Counted from the stretch's first letter, positions 36,558-46,270 are shown. The stretch: 64,000 nucleotides of DNA from Bacteroidota bacterium (GCA_024103355.1 JAGFIU010000044.1:1-64000), one strand, 5' to 3'. Program-made: numbers and translations. Notes: generated by a model from the sequence alone, not told the origin.

Positions 36558-37919
36558 TTAAGTGCCTCTTTTAAGTCCGTACTTATCAATTTTGTTATAG
36601 AGGTGGCTTCGTTGAATGTCTATTTGAGAGGCTGTTTTGGCTACATTCCACCCATTTTTATTTAACATATAACTCAAAAAGATTCTCTCAGAGTAGTCCT
36701 TAAAATCCTGAAACTTCTCATATTTTGTTATATCAACCGATTCAACACCTTTTATTACTTGAGAAGGATTTGAGAAACTGATTACATCGTCAGCTGTGAT
36801 TTTTTTGTCACATAAAATAACCAAACGCTCAATAACATTTCTTAATTCCCTGATATTTCCTGACCATTTAACATTTTTTAATTCTTGTAAAGCTTCTGTT
36901 GTGAATGTTTTAAGGGGCTGACCTGAATCTTCGCATATTTCTCTTAAAAACTTTTCTGCAAGAATCGGAATATCATCCTTTCTTTCGTTCAGAGTGGGAA
37001 CATGAATTAATATAACACTTAGCCTATGATAAAGATCTAACCTGAAGTTGCCTTTTTCTATTTCATCATTTAAGTTCTTATTGGTAGCGGCAACAATCCT
37101 GACATCAACCTTAATTCCCTTGTCACCACCAACCCTTGTGATAATTCCTTCCTGAATAGCCCTCAATACTTTAGCTTGTGCAGCCAAACTCATATCTCCT
37201 ATTTCATCAAGAAAAAGAGTTCCTCCGTTTGCTTGTTCAAATTTTCCTATTCTCTGTTTGATTGCTGTCGTAAATGCCCCTTTCTCATGACCAAATAATT
37301 CACTTTCAATTAACTCGGAAGGAATTGCCGCACAGTTCACTTCAATAAATGGAGCATTTGCTCGGTGGCTCTTTTCATGCAACCATCTGGCAACCAACTC
37401 CTTTCCTGTACCATTCTCTCCTGTGATAAGCACTCTTGCATCTGTTGGAGCAACTTTTTCAATGGTATTTTTAATACTAATGATAGAGGGTGATTCGCCA
37501 ATTATATCTTTTGTTTTTGATACCTTCCGTTTGAGTATTTTGGTTTCGACAACAAGATTACTTTTATCAATAGCATTTTTGATTGTAATAAGCAATCGAT
37601 TCAAATCAGGTGGTTTTGTAATAAAGTCATAAGCACCTTTTCTCACAGAATCTACGGCAACCTCTATGGAACCATGACCCGAAATCATAATAACCGGCAC
37701 ATCAGGTGATATTTCATTAGCTTTAGCTAAGAACTCTAGGCCATCCATACCGGGCATTTTGATATCAGAAAGCACAACATCATAGAGATTTTCTGATAGT
37801 GCATTAATCCCTTCATTCCCACTTTCAGCCAAATCAACCGAATATCCTTCAAAAGTTAAAATCTCTTTCAAGGTATCTCTGATTGCTTTTTCATCATCAA
37901 TCACCAAAATTTTTGTCAT
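36558..37919 (-). CDS. NtrC-family sigma-54-dependent response regulator
   Basis: 453 residues from the ATG at 37919, which gives a standard receiver start (MTKILVIDDE); a start at 37946 would add nine residues. Receiver domain 1-120 with phospho-acceptor Asp52. AAA+ domain about 140-375: Walker A GENGTGKE (167-174), sigma-54 contact loop GAFTTA (214-219) instead of GAFTGA, and Walker B GGTLFLDEIGDM. The C-terminal Fis-type helix-turn-helix is NGWNVAKTASQIDIQRSHLYNKI. No partner histidine kinase lies next to it. It is co-oriented with the Sua5 gene and divergent from the acyltransferase. Confidence 0.94.
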   Translation of the reverse strand: MTKILVIDDEKAIRDTLKEILTFEGYSVDLAESGNEGINALSENLYDVVLSDIKMPGMDGLEFLAKANEISPDVPVIMISGHGSIEVAVDSVRKGAYDFITKPPDLNRLLITIKNAIDKSNLVVETKILKRKVSKTKDIIGESPSIISIKNTIEKVAPTDARVLITGENGTGKELVARWLHEKSHRANAPFIEVNCAAIPSELIESELFGHEKGAFTTAIKQRIGKFEQANGGTLFLDEIGDMSLAAQAKVLRAIQEGIITRVGGDKGIKVDVRIVAATNKNLNDEIEKGNFRLDLYHRLSVILIHVPTLNERKDDIPILAEKFLREICEDSGQPLKTFTTEALQELKNVKWSGNIRELRNVIERLVILCDKKITADDVISFSNPSQVIKGVESVDITKYEKFQDFKDYSERIFLSYMLNKNGWNVAKTASQIDIQRSHLYNKIDKYGLKRGT

Positions 37920-37940
37920 AAGATAAGTGTATAGTTTATT

Positions 37941-37954
37941 ATGCAAATATGCAT
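37941..37954. promoter_or_regulatory. Inverted repeat between sigma-54 regulator and acyltransferase genes
   Basis: ATGCA-AATA-TGCAT at 37941-37954 lies in the divergent intergenic region. On the minus strand it overlaps CATATTTG, a near match to TAnnTTTG. It may be part of a promoter or a small operator; evidence is weak. Confidence 0.25.
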
Positions 37955-37978
37955 GACTTAGCTTAATAATTATGCAAT

Positions 37979-39130
37979 GTGTATAATCAGTTTAAAATTA
38001 GTAAAGAACCGCTTTACTTTGCTGCCCAATATTACTTGCTTTTGGCAAAAGAACATTACAAGACACTTGATGCTATTAGATTTATAGCATTCTTTAAGGT
38101 ATTCCTCCTTCATCTTCCTGATGGAACTAACACTCCTATTTATAATTTTATTAAAATGGGTGGTGGTACCGGTGTGGCTATTTTCTTTGTTCTTAGTGGT
38201 TTTTTGATTAGTGATATATTGATAAAAGAGAAAGCTGTTAAGGGTAGCATTAACCCCGGGAACTTTTTTTGGCGAAGGGCTTTTAGGATTTGGCCATTAT
38301 ATTTTCTTGGAGTAATTTTAGCTTATATTGGAATCGCTGTAACACAGTATTTAGGCATTTCCAATAGTGAAGGCTATATGCCTAAACCATTTTATTCGTT
38401 TCTTTTTTTAGAAAATTACCACTCAATTTTTGAAGGAACTTATCCAAGAGGTGTGCCTCTTCAAGTGTTTTGGTCTTTGTGTATAGAAGAACATTTTTAC
38501 CTTCTTTGGCTTTTAATCTTTGTGTTGATTCCTTTAAAACATTTTGTGAAAACAATGGGTAGTTTATGGGTGGTATCTATATGTTGCAGAATAATTGCTC
38601 TGAATTTATTACCCCAATACAAGATTAATGGAGCTGAGATTATTACTTCTTTGGATTATTTTATTGCCGGGGGATTAGTAGCTTGTTATAAGAATAATCT
38701 TATACCTCAATTTATAAACAGAGTTAATTACATTACTAAATTATCAATCTTCATTCTAAGCGGATTATTCCTTGTCTTTCAACATCTCTGGTTTGATAAG
38801 CTCGGGATTTTTGGGATTACAATTTCTGCTATAATCTATGGTGCTTGTATTTTTGCCTGTGTAGTAAAAGGAGATGAAAGATTAACAATCAGTGATAAGG
38901 CAATGATTTCCAGAATGGGAGTTATTAGTTATGGTTTATATGTTTTTCATACACCTGTAATCATGTTTCTTTACAAAGTCTTTGAAAAAATAGGATTTGA
39001 TTATCATACAAAAACAGGATTGGTTGTATTCTTTATTATAGCCTTGTCACTTTCAATTCTCATATCGAACTTATCTTACAAGTATTATGAGAGTTGGTTT
39101 CTAAAAATCAGAGAAAAATTGTGGACATAA
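37979..39130 (+). CDS. Acyltransferase 3 family membrane protein
   Basis: 383 residues with about ten transmembrane helices. The start of the family is clear in LDAIRFIAFFKVFLLHLPDG, where the histidine of the usual R-x10-H pattern is present. GGGTGVAIFFVLSGFLISDILIKE, FFWRRAFRIWPLYFLGV and the QVFWSLCIEEHFYLLW segment follow. Such enzymes O-acetylate or succinylate surface sugars, lipids or peptidoglycan. The GTG at 37979 is the annotated start; the true start could be a few codons downstream. It ends at a strong shared terminator with secDF. Confidence 0.88.
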   Translation: MYNQFKISKEPLYFAAQYYLLLAKEHYKTLDAIRFIAFFKVFLLHLPDGTNTPIYNFIKMGGGTGVAIFFVLSGFLISDILIKEKAVKGSINPGNFFWRRAFRIWPLYFLGVILAYIGIAVTQYLGISNSEGYMPKPFYSFLFLENYHSIFEGTYPRGVPLQVFWSLCIEEHFYLLWLLIFVLIPLKHFVKTMGSLWVVSICCRIIALNLLPQYKINGAEIITSLDYFIAGGLVACYKNNLIPQFINRVNYITKLSIFILSGLFLVFQHLWFDKLGIFGITISAIIYGACIFACVVKGDERLTISDKAMISRMGVISYGLYVFHTPVIMFLYKVFEKIGFDYHTKTGLVVFFIIALSLSILISNLSYKYYESWFLKIREKLWT

Positions 39131-39131
39131 A

Positions 39132-39165
39132 AAAAGGTTGTGTTTTCAAACAAACACAACCTTTT
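39132..39165. terminator. Bidirectional terminator between acyltransferase and secDF
   Basis: AAAAGGTTGTGTTT pairs with AAACACAACCTTTT around a 6-nt loop (39146-39151). The A and T flanks suit both converging transcripts. Confidence 0.9.
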
Positions 39166-39184
39166 ATCAATAAATTGTCAGTGA

Positions 39185-42100
39185 TTATTCTTTAATCTTT
39201 TTTCTTCTATTCATCATTCTGGAGATATCCATCATGATAGGAGTTGCAACGAATATGGAAGAATAAGTTCCAAACGCGATACCGATAATTATTACGAAAG
39301 AGAAACTCTTTAGAGACTCTCCTCCAAACAGGAATAAAATAATCACAACAATGATAGTAGTAAAGGAAGTCATAATTGTTCTGCTTAGGGTACTATTAAT
39401 AGCTTGATTAACAAGTGTAGGCATATCTGATGCTCGTTTTTGAGTCAGGTATTCTCTCACCCTATCAAATACTATAACAGTATCGTTAATTGAATAACCA
39501 ATAATTGTTAAGACCGCAGCAATAAAAGTTTGGTCAATCTCTGTGCTAAAAGGTAGAATAGGTCCAAAAATAGCGTACACAGAGAAAATTGCGAGTACAT
39601 CATGTATAGTTGCAATGATTGCTCCAAAACTATAGCTCCATGTTTTAAATCTGATAAAAATATACAATGCCATTCCAATCAAAGATATGATAATGATGAT
39701 TGAAGAGGTAGACCTGACAGAACTAGCCACTGTTGGACCAATTTTACTGCTTGATAAAATATTCTTTTTTGTCAAACCAAATTCAGACAATGCATTCACA
39801 AGGTCGGTTTGAACTTTCTTACTGATTTCCGGATCGGTTGAATCAATTAAGTAAGAAGTAACAATTTTATATCTTTTATCAGAACCTATAGTTTTTACTT
39901 CATTGCTACTTCCCGGTAATTTTTTATCCAAGACATCTTTTATTTTATAGGATGGGATTGATTGATCTAATTGTACGCGATAAGCCCAACCACCTTTAAA
40001 ATCAATTCCCGAAGACAAATTTCCCATTGCCATTGCGATAATACCGGCAGTTATTAACACCCATGAGAATATATAAGAATATTTACAGTTGCGAACAAAA
40101 TTAAAATTTGAATTTTGACCTAAAGTACTATAGCTAAATGCTATCTTATAGTCATTTGTCTTTTCAACTCTTCTGTCCACAAGCACTCTTGTAACGAGAA
40201 TTGCTGTAAATAATGAAGAAAGAATACCAATGATAAGAATGATTGCAAAACCATAAACAGGACCTGCACCGGAGAACAACATAATGATACCAACCAAAAG
40301 GGTTGTAATATTACCATCTAAGATGGATGGCATAGCGGCTTTGTATCCGTCATTGATTGCAGTTTTGAGCGTTTTCCCTATTCGCAACTCCTCTTTTACT
40401 CTTTCAAAAATAAGTACGTTAGCATCCACTGCCATACCAATAGTCAAAATCAAACCTGCAATACCCGGCAAGGTTAGCGCAGCTCCATAAGAAGCCAAGA
40501 TACCAATAATAAAGAACATATTGATTAATACAGCAATGGTAGCAACCCAACCACCTCTTGCATAATAAACCAACATAACAAGAACTACAGACAAGAAACC
40601 AATAATCAATGAAACAGTACCTTGAAAAATTGACTCTTGCCCCAATGTAGGTCCGACAACATCTTCTGCCACAATTCTTGCAGGTGCAGGTAATTTACCT
40701 GCTTTTAGGATGTTGGATAGAAACTGTGCTTCCTTTAAATCAAAACTTCCGGTAATTACAGACATTCCGTTTGGAATTTCTGAATTTACCGTTGGTGCAG
40801 TATAAACTTTTCCGTCCAACACAACCGCGATGAAATCTTGGTTTACGCTGGCTGCTTTGGTAATCAACCTCCACTCTCTTGCACCCACATCGTTCATTTT
40901 CATTGAGATTTCAATTTGCCCTGTTTGGCTGGTTGAAGGTCTAGCATCTACAATAATATCTCCGCTTAAAGCTGCCTTTCCTTGTTTGTTAGGTTTTAAA
41001 AAGTAAAGTGCATAAATATCGCTATTATCACCCATCGGTTCTGCACCCCACGCGAACTGAATATTTCTAGGTAATACTTTTTTTACAACAGGGTCATTTA
41101 GCAATTCTTCGATTTTTGCCATATTTTCCTTTTTGGCATAACCAACATAGGGGCTTGGATATAGTTGTCCATCTGATGACACAGCCGGATACAAATAGGT
41201 ATATAGCGGATTTTCTTTCTTAAATTTATCTTCTTCACTTAATGAATCAGATGTTGAAACAGATGCAGAGTCTTTCTTGCTTTCTGTTTTGCTAAATAAG
41301 TCACCTTCTGTACTTTCTGTTTTAGATTCTTCTGATTCATTTACTGTAGTAGAATCTTTTGTGGTGGTGTCTGTCTCGTCCGTAATTCCGTATTTTGCTT
41401 TGAGTGCCTTATTTGCTTCATCCATGAATTTGAATCCTGCAAAATCATTTTTCTCATTGTTTCCATACACTTCCCAGAATTCTAATTTAGCAGACTCTTG
41501 AAGCATTCTGCGAATTTGTTCCGGGTTATCCGCGCCCGGTAATTCAACGGAAATTCTGCCACCTTCTATTCTTTGAATATTTGGCTGTGACACATTGCTT
41601 TGAGAAATCCTTGTTTCTATAACGTCAAGAGAACGATCCGCTGCTTGTTTGGTCTCATTCTTTAAAAAATTAATTACATCTTTGTCTGTTGAATTATATT
41701 TAACATATTCACTATTTTCACGAGAAGAAAATAATGGAGCTAAACTTCTGTTTGGAGCAATTGATTTAAAACTTTCAGCAAAATAGTCAACAAAATTACC
41801 TTCTGATTGGGTTGACTTTTCTTTTGCTTTTTCCAAGGCTGCTAGTAAATCCTTGTCCTCTCCGTTTGCTCCGGCAAGTCCTTTGATTACATCTTCTGAA
41901 GATACCTCCAAAATAATATTCATTCCTCCTCTTAGGTCAAGACCTAAATTCAATTCCTTCTCTTTACATTCCAGATAGGTATATGAGGTAATCCCTATAT
42001 TGTAAACAGTTTCATGGCTTATGGAATCTAATTTGTGTCTGTACAAATCATTGTCTAATTTTCCATTGATGGTTGCACTCTCTCTCTGTGTTTTTTCAAC

Positions 42101-42190
42101 ATTTCGAGTAACAAACGTGAATGATAATTGGTAGATACAAACCAGCGCCAAAATCGCGGTAAACCATACTATTGTGCCTTTATTTTTCAT
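39185..42190 (-). CDS. secDF: Fused protein translocase subunit SecDF
   Basis: SecDF uses the proton gradient to pull exported proteins through SecYEG. The 1001-residue fusion is the standard form in Bacteroidota. The SecD half starts with a TM helix, then GLDLRGGMNIILEV (about 83-96) and the periplasmic P1 domain. Its TM bundle includes GLILTIGMAVDANVLIFERVKEELR. The SecF half has GIDFKGGWAYRVQ and TIIGYSINDTVIVFDRVREYL. An acidic/serine-rich low-complexity insertion occupies residues about 270-325. The gene stands alone between two convergent or divergent neighbours, downstream of dnaN. Confidence 0.96.
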   Translation of the reverse strand: MKNKGTIVWFTAILALVCIYQLSFTFVTRNVEKTQRESATINGKLDNDLYRHKLDSISHETVYNIGITSYTYLECKEKELNLGLDLRGGMNIILEVSSEDVIKGLAGANGEDKDLLAALEKAKEKSTQSEGNFVDYFAESFKSIAPNRSLAPLFSSRENSEYVKYNSTDKDVINFLKNETKQAADRSLDVIETRISQSNVSQPNIQRIEGGRISVELPGADNPEQIRRMLQESAKLEFWEVYGNNEKNDFAGFKFMDEANKALKAKYGITDETDTTTKDSTTVNESEESKTESTEGDLFSKTESKKDSASVSTSDSLSEEDKFKKENPLYTYLYPAVSSDGQLYPSPYVGYAKKENMAKIEELLNDPVVKKVLPRNIQFAWGAEPMGDNSDIYALYFLKPNKQGKAALSGDIIVDARPSTSQTGQIEISMKMNDVGAREWRLITKAASVNQDFIAVVLDGKVYTAPTVNSEIPNGMSVITGSFDLKEAQFLSNILKAGKLPAPARIVAEDVVGPTLGQESIFQGTVSLIIGFLSVVLVMLVYYARGGWVATIAVLINMFFIIGILASYGAALTLPGIAGLILTIGMAVDANVLIFERVKEELRIGKTLKTAINDGYKAAMPSILDGNITTLLVGIIMLFSGAGPVYGFAIILIIGILSSLFTAILVTRVLVDRRVEKTNDYKIAFSYSTLGQNSNFNFVRNCKYSYIFSWVLITAGIIAMAMGNLSSGIDFKGGWAYRVQLDQSIPSYKIKDVLDKKLPGSSNEVKTIGSDKRYKIVTSYLIDSTDPEISKKVQTDLVNALSEFGLTKKNILSSSKIGPTVASSVRSTSSIIIIISLIGMALYIFIRFKTWSYSFGAIIATIHDVLAIFSVYAIFGPILPFSTEIDQTFIAAVLTIIGYSINDTVIVFDRVREYLTQKRASDMPTLVNQAINSTLSRTIMTSFTTIIVVIILFLFGGESLKSFSFVIIIGIAFGTYSSIFVATPIMMDISRMMNRRKKIKE

Positions 42191-42323
42191 CTTTTAGATA
42201 TACTTTTCTTTCTTTTAAAACGGTGGGCGAAAATAAACATAAATTTCAACCCATGAAATATTTTCAGTAGGTTTTAACAAGTTTCTAAAACGTGTTATAA
42301 ATATATTAGATGTGCTTTAATAA

Positions 42324-43445
42324 TCAATAATTGTTAAGCATCATTGGCATGATGAGCATTAGAATGTCTTCGTTTGCCTCATTTTCTTTTGGCACTAAGA
42401 GTCCTGCCCTACTAGGGGTTGAGAGTTTTATTTGAATCTCACTACTTTCTAAATTTGCTAATAGCTCTGTGAGAAATTTTGCATTAAATCCAATCTCCAT
42501 GTCCTCGCCCTCAAACTCACACGCCAAAGCTTCATGTGCTTCACTTGACTTTTCAATATCTTCTGCCATAGTACTCAATTGACTACCGGCAATCTTCAGT
42601 CTGATTTGATGGGTCTGTTGGTTAGCAAAGATGGCGGTTCTTCGTACTGCATTTAAAACTTCTTGGCGTGAAATTGTCAATATATTATTGTTATCACTTG
42701 GAATAACCATTTTATAATCAGGAAATTTCTCATCCATGATGCGGGTTATCAACACCAAATTTCCGCAGGTGAATCTTACATTTGAATCTGCAATATCTAC
42801 AGTAACTGCACTGCTATCGTTGGGAAGACTTGATTTTAATAAATTGAGTGATTTTTTGGGGAGAATAAAAGATACATCAAAACCGGGTTTCACTTCTTTA
42901 GTAGTGTATTTTACAAGTCTGTTTGCATCGGTTGCAACCAAATTAAGAGTATCTGAATTAATTTCAAAAAATACTCCGGTCAAAGCCAATCTCAAGTCAT
43001 CGGTACCGGTTGCGAAAAGTGTTTTATTGATACCTCTGATGAGTATGTTAGATGGAATTGAAAAACTGTTACTTACTTCAATTTCCGGTGCTGCGGGGTA
43101 TTCCTCGGGCGATTCACCGGGTAGTTTATACCGTCCTGATGAAGTGCTGAGTTCTATGCTGTTGTTTTCGGTATTGATAGTAACATTCAATGGTTGTTCG
43201 CTGAATTCTCTTAATATTTCAATGGTAGATTTTGCCGGAACACAAACTCTTACATCTTCTGAGGACTGAACCTCTAAGGATTCTTGCATGAAAGTCTCAA
43301 GGTCTGTGGTTGTAACAGATAAGTTACCTTTCTTTATGTCAAAATAAAAATTCTCAATAGCAGGGATTACGGGCTTTGATAAAATTGCACCATTTACGGT
43401 CTGTAACTTTTGCAGCAAGGCACTTGAAGGTACTATAAATTTCAT
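42324..43445 (-). CDS. dnaN: DNA polymerase III beta sliding clamp
   Basis: 373 residues, three repeats of the clamp domain. The N-terminal MKFIVPSSALLQKLQTVNGAI, the central FSIPSNILIRGINKTLFATGTDDLR and the C-terminal ILMLIMPMMLNNY end with the conserved hydrophobic M-P-M pattern. The clamp tethers polymerases and repair proteins to DNA. It is not beside dnaA here, so this is not a classic origin locus. Confidence 0.96.
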   Translation of the reverse strand: MKFIVPSSALLQKLQTVNGAILSKPVIPAIENFYFDIKKGNLSVTTTDLETFMQESLEVQSSEDVRVCVPAKSTIEILREFSEQPLNVTINTENNSIELSTSSGRYKLPGESPEEYPAAPEIEVSNSFSIPSNILIRGINKTLFATGTDDLRLALTGVFFEINSDTLNLVATDANRLVKYTTKEVKPGFDVSFILPKKSLNLLKSSLPNDSSAVTVDIADSNVRFTCGNLVLITRIMDEKFPDYKMVIPSDNNNILTISRQEVLNAVRRTAIFANQQTHQIRLKIAGSQLSTMAEDIEKSSEAHEALACEFEGEDMEIGFNAKFLTELLANLESSEIQIKLSTPSRAGLLVPKENEANEDILMLIMPMMLNNY

Positions 43446-43480
43446 ATTAATTAAGTTTTATCTTTGATTGTACTAGTTTG

Positions 43481-43488
43481 CAAACGTA
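43481..43488 (-). promoter_or_regulatory. -7 promoter box for dnaN, overlapping a palindrome
   Basis: TACGTTTG on the minus strand, 35 nt upstream of the dnaN ATG. It overlaps the perfect 10-bp palindrome GTTTGCAAAC at 43476-43485. A TTG 16 nt upstream of the box could be the -33 element. Confidence 0.5.
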
Positions 43489-43557
43489 TTATTTTTTGTC
43501 CGCTCAATACCTAAACTGATAGAACACTTATTCACATTTTCTGCCAAGTAAATGGGT

Positions 43558-44583
43558 TTAAAACAAGGTATCTGTACTATTGTTTTTTACCAATCCTAAA
43601 TGTTTATAGGCACTAATGGTGGCTTCTCTGCCACGAGGTGTTCTCACTAAGAATCCTTGCATAATTAGAAAGGGTTCATACACTTCTTCTATAGTACCGG
43701 CATCTTCACCCACTGCCGTTGATATGGTAGTCAGTCCAACAGGGCCTCCTTTGAATTTTTGTATTATAGTGCTCAATATTTTGTTGTCCATTTCATCCAA
43801 ACCAAATGCATCCACATTGAGTGCTTTCAAGGCCGTATCTGCAATTTTGAGCGTAATTTTTCCATTGCCTTTTATTTCGGCAAAATCTCTTGTTCTGCGT
43901 AAAAGTGCATTGGCAACCCTAGGTGTTCCTCTGCTTCTTTTGGCAATTTCCACTGCTGCATCTTGTTCGATTGGGACCTTTAATAATTGTGCGGAGCGTA
44001 GAATAATTTTGGTTAACAATTCTACATCGTAATATTCCAATCGGGAGGTAATACCAAAGCGTGCACGCAAAGGCGATGTGAGTAATCCGGAACGTGTGGT
44101 AGCACCAATAAGTGTAAAAGGGTCTATAGAAATTTGAACCGAGCGGGCACTGGGTCCGCTATCCAACATGATATCAATTCTAAAATCTTCCATTGCGGAA
44201 TAAAGATACTCCTCCACAACAGGACTCAAGCGATGAATTTCGTCAATAAACAAGACATCTCCTTTTTCCAGGTTGGTAAGCAAACCCGCTAAGTCACCGG
44301 GCTTTTCCAAAACCGGCCCTGAAGTCATTTTGAGGTTTGTACCCAATTCTTTAGAAATAATATGTGCCAAAGTAGTTTTGCCAAGACCGGGAGGTCCGTG
44401 TAATAAAACATGATCAAGTGCTTCTCCGCGTTTTTTTGCTGCACCTACAAATACTTCTAAATTGGAAATTATTGCGGTTTGACCGGTAAAATCTTCAAAA
44501 CTAAGAGGACGCAAGGCCTTTTCTGCTTCTAATTCTGTCGCACTCAGCAATTCATTATCCGGTCTCAAAAATGGATTTGACAT
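43558..44583 (-). CDS. ruvB: Holliday junction branch-migration ATPase RuvB
   Basis: 341 residues. RuvB is the hexameric motor that moves Holliday junctions with RuvA. The RuvB N-terminal signature [15 protein letters not shown] is followed by Walker [13 protein letters not shown], Walker [12 protein letters not shown], the arginine-finger region [22 protein letters not shown], and the winged-helix domain with [28 protein letters not shown]. It is a single gene with a start only 7 nt from its -7 box. Confidence 0.97.
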   Translation of the reverse strand: MSNPFLRPDNELLSATELEAEKALRPLSFEDFTGQTAIISNLEVFVGAAKKRGEALDHVLLHGPPGLGKTTLAHIISKELGTNLKMTSGPVLEKPGDLAGLLTNLEKGDVLFIDEIHRLSPVVEEYLYSAMEDFRIDIMLDSGPSARSVQISIDPFTLIGATTRSGLLTSPLRARFGITSRLEYYDVELLTKIILRSAQLLKVPIEQDAAVEIAKRSRGTPRVANALLRRTRDFAEIKGNGKITLKIADTALKALNVDAFGLDEMDNKILSTIIQKFKGGPVGLTTISTAVGEDAGTIEEVYEPFLIMQGFLVRTPRGREATISAYKHLGLVKNNSTDTLF

Positions 44584-44590
44584 CGAGTTT

Positions 44591-44598
44591 CAAAATTA
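44591..44598 (-). promoter_or_regulatory. -7 promoter box for ruvB
   Basis: TAATTTTG on the minus strand ends 7 nt before the ruvB ATG at 44583; a leaderless transcript is predicted. Confidence 0.5.
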
Positions 44599-44659
44599 GT
44601 TTTAAAAATCTATCTCCATACACATACTTATTCACGAATTTTCCTTTGTGGTTTTGAAT

Positions 44660-44667
44660 TACATTTG
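44660..44667 (+). promoter_or_regulatory. -7 promoter box for the TrpF-like gene
   Basis: TACATTTG ends 9 nt before the ATG at 44677. TTTGC-ACGC-GCAAA (44664-44677) forms an inverted repeat that includes the A of the ATG. The TTG at 44665 is in frame with the gene but belongs to this box and is not taken as the start. Confidence 0.5.
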
Positions 44668-44676
44668 CACGCGCAA

Positions 44677-45204
44677 ATGGAACTTTACTTTCACTCATTG
44701 GTGAGCCTTGCAGAAGCTCGCTTTGCCGCCTCTTCTCATCCTAAATTCATAGGATTTTGTTTTACTGTACACTCACCCAATCATATAAGCCCTATTGATT
44801 TTATCAAAATCCGCTCATGGCTTTCAGGTGGCGAACTCGTTGCCCAGTTTCTTTATGAACCCATCAGCTCAATTAACCTTTTTCTTGAAAGTTTACAGAT
44901 AAAATGGATTGAAATTCCTGCCGACCACCCTGATATTGAAGAATTGAGTAAGCAATACCGCATAATTACTGTTAAAGACAGTCATCCCCTTGCTGATTTT
45001 TCGCGTTTAAGAACATTTGACAATGCTACACACAAAACAGAAGGAATATTCTTGGATATTGAAAATCTGTCCAATGCTTCTGAAATAATTGCACAACAGA
45101 ATCCTTTTGGAATAGCGCTATCCGGTGGACATGCAGAATCAGAGCCGGGAATGACCGACCTTTCTCAGTGGATGGATTTGATGGAAGAACTTGATATTCA
45201 CTGA
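44677..45204 (+). CDS. TrpF-like (phosphoribosylanthranilate isomerase-fold) protein
   Basis: 175 residues. Resemblance to TrpF TIM barrels is seen in FIGFCFTVHSPNHIS, the ISSINLFLESLQIKWIEI segment (compare the TrpF barrel strands), and the C-terminal FGIALSGGHAESEPGMTDLSQW, which matches the phosphate-binding loop and final helix. The usual catalytic cysteine and aspartate of TrpF were not located, so it may be a non-catalytic relative. No other tryptophan biosynthesis gene is nearby. It starts 6 nt before the transporter gene and is probably co-transcribed. Confidence 0.55.
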   Translation: MELYFHSLVSLAEARFAASSHPKFIGFCFTVHSPNHISPIDFIKIRSWLSGGELVAQFLYEPISSINLFLESLQIKWIEIPADHPDIEELSKQYRIITVKDSHPLADFSRLRTFDNATHKTEGIFLDIENLSNASEIIAQQNPFGIALSGGHAESEPGMTDLSQWMDLMEELDIH

Positions 45205-45209
45205 GAGTA

Positions 45210-46106
45210 ATGCGTAAAAATCCACTTTTTGCACTTCACACTTCGGTGTTTTTGTTTGGCTTTACGCCTATTCTCGGCAAGCTAATCTCCATAAATGCAT
45301 ACAGTCTTGTATGGTGGCGAATGTTACTCGCGTCTTTGATTTTCCTCATTTTCCCAAATTTTTTCAGCAAACTCAAACAGCTCAGCAAAAAACAAATCAT
45401 GATTTTTGTCGGAATTGGTTTTTTGGTAGCGCTTCACTGGATTACTTTTTATGCTTCAATCAAAGTGGCAAACAGTGTTTCTCTCACACTTGCTTGTTTT
45501 GGTCTGACCGCCACTTTTACATCCTATATAGAGCCTTTTATTACCAAAAAGAAATTCAAGATGTTGGATAACCTTATAGGGATTTTGGCTTTTGGCGGTA
45601 TCAGTATTATTTTTATGACTTCTGACCAAAATTCTATTCCCGAATCTGATTTTGCCTTAGCTTTTGTTTTAGGAACTGTTTCGAGTTTTATAGCTGCAAC
45701 ATTCTCTAGCCTGAATGCAAGATTTATCAAAGATTCCAACCCAATACCCGTTACATTTGTTGAGCTATCCAGCGGATTTGTATTCCTTTCGCTTTATTTC
45801 ATACTCTTTGCCTCATCCTCATTTGAGATGCTCAGTTCTTCCAACGATTGGATTTTGATGCTGTTGTTTGCGGTATTTTGCACCAATATAGCGTTTGCCT
45901 TAAACCTGCAAGCACTCAAAAAAATCAGTGCATTTACTGCCAATATAGCAATCAATTTAGAACCTGTTTATGGTATTATATGGGCAATCATTCTTTTCAA
46001 CGAAAATCACATGCTCAATGCTGAATTTTATTGGGGAGCAGCCATCATTCTGGCAACTGTTTTTATCCACCCCATTTTGATGTCGAAAAAAATAAAACCA
46101 ATTTAG
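45210..46106 (+). CDS. DMT family transporter (EamA domain)
   Basis: 298 residues with ten predicted helices in two EamA repeats. Helix 1 is ALHTSVFLFGFTPILGKLI and the repeats are separated near residue 145. The second repeat contains NIAFALNLQALKKISAFTANIAINLEPVYGIIWAIILFNE, the EamA signature near the C-terminus. These carriers export or import amino acids or other metabolites; the substrate is not predictable. It follows the TrpF-like gene after 5 nt. Confidence 0.9.
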   Translation: MRKNPLFALHTSVFLFGFTPILGKLISINAYSLVWWRMLLASLIFLIFPNFFSKLKQLSKKQIMIFVGIGFLVALHWITFYASIKVANSVSLTLACFGLTATFTSYIEPFITKKKFKMLDNLIGILAFGGISIIFMTSDQNSIPESDFALAFVLGTVSSFIAATFSSLNARFIKDSNPIPVTFVELSSGFVFLSLYFILFASSSFEMLSSSNDWILMLLFAVFCTNIAFALNLQALKKISAFTANIAINLEPVYGIIWAIILFNENHMLNAEFYWGAAIILATVFIHPILMSKKIKPI

Positions 46107-46270
46107 TTTACTGCTTTTGGTAAAAGGGTCTGACACCTTGGTATTTTAGGATGTTAGAAAACCTAATATCAAAATAAACTCATGGGTTCTTTGCCAAGCA
46201 TATTCTTATTTATCATCAAACCACCTTACAGTAGAAATTTCAAAGGCTTAATAGGAAGTTTTTCCCTGAC

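Noticed and set aside
43445-43560. Possible replication origin beside dnaN (TTATTCACA, one mismatch from a DnaA box)
   Set aside because: No dnaA, no cluster of boxes and no AT-rich unwinding block; one near match is expected by chance in AT-rich sequence.
44665-44676. TTG start giving an N-terminal MHAQ extension on the TrpF-like protein
   Set aside because: The TTG is part of the TACATTTG promoter box, and the ATG at 44677 fits better.
46107-46270. Hidden gene or RNA in the gap between the DMT transporter and the response regulator
   Set aside because: No open frame of any length with coding character, no tRNA fold and only a weak 5-bp hairpin.
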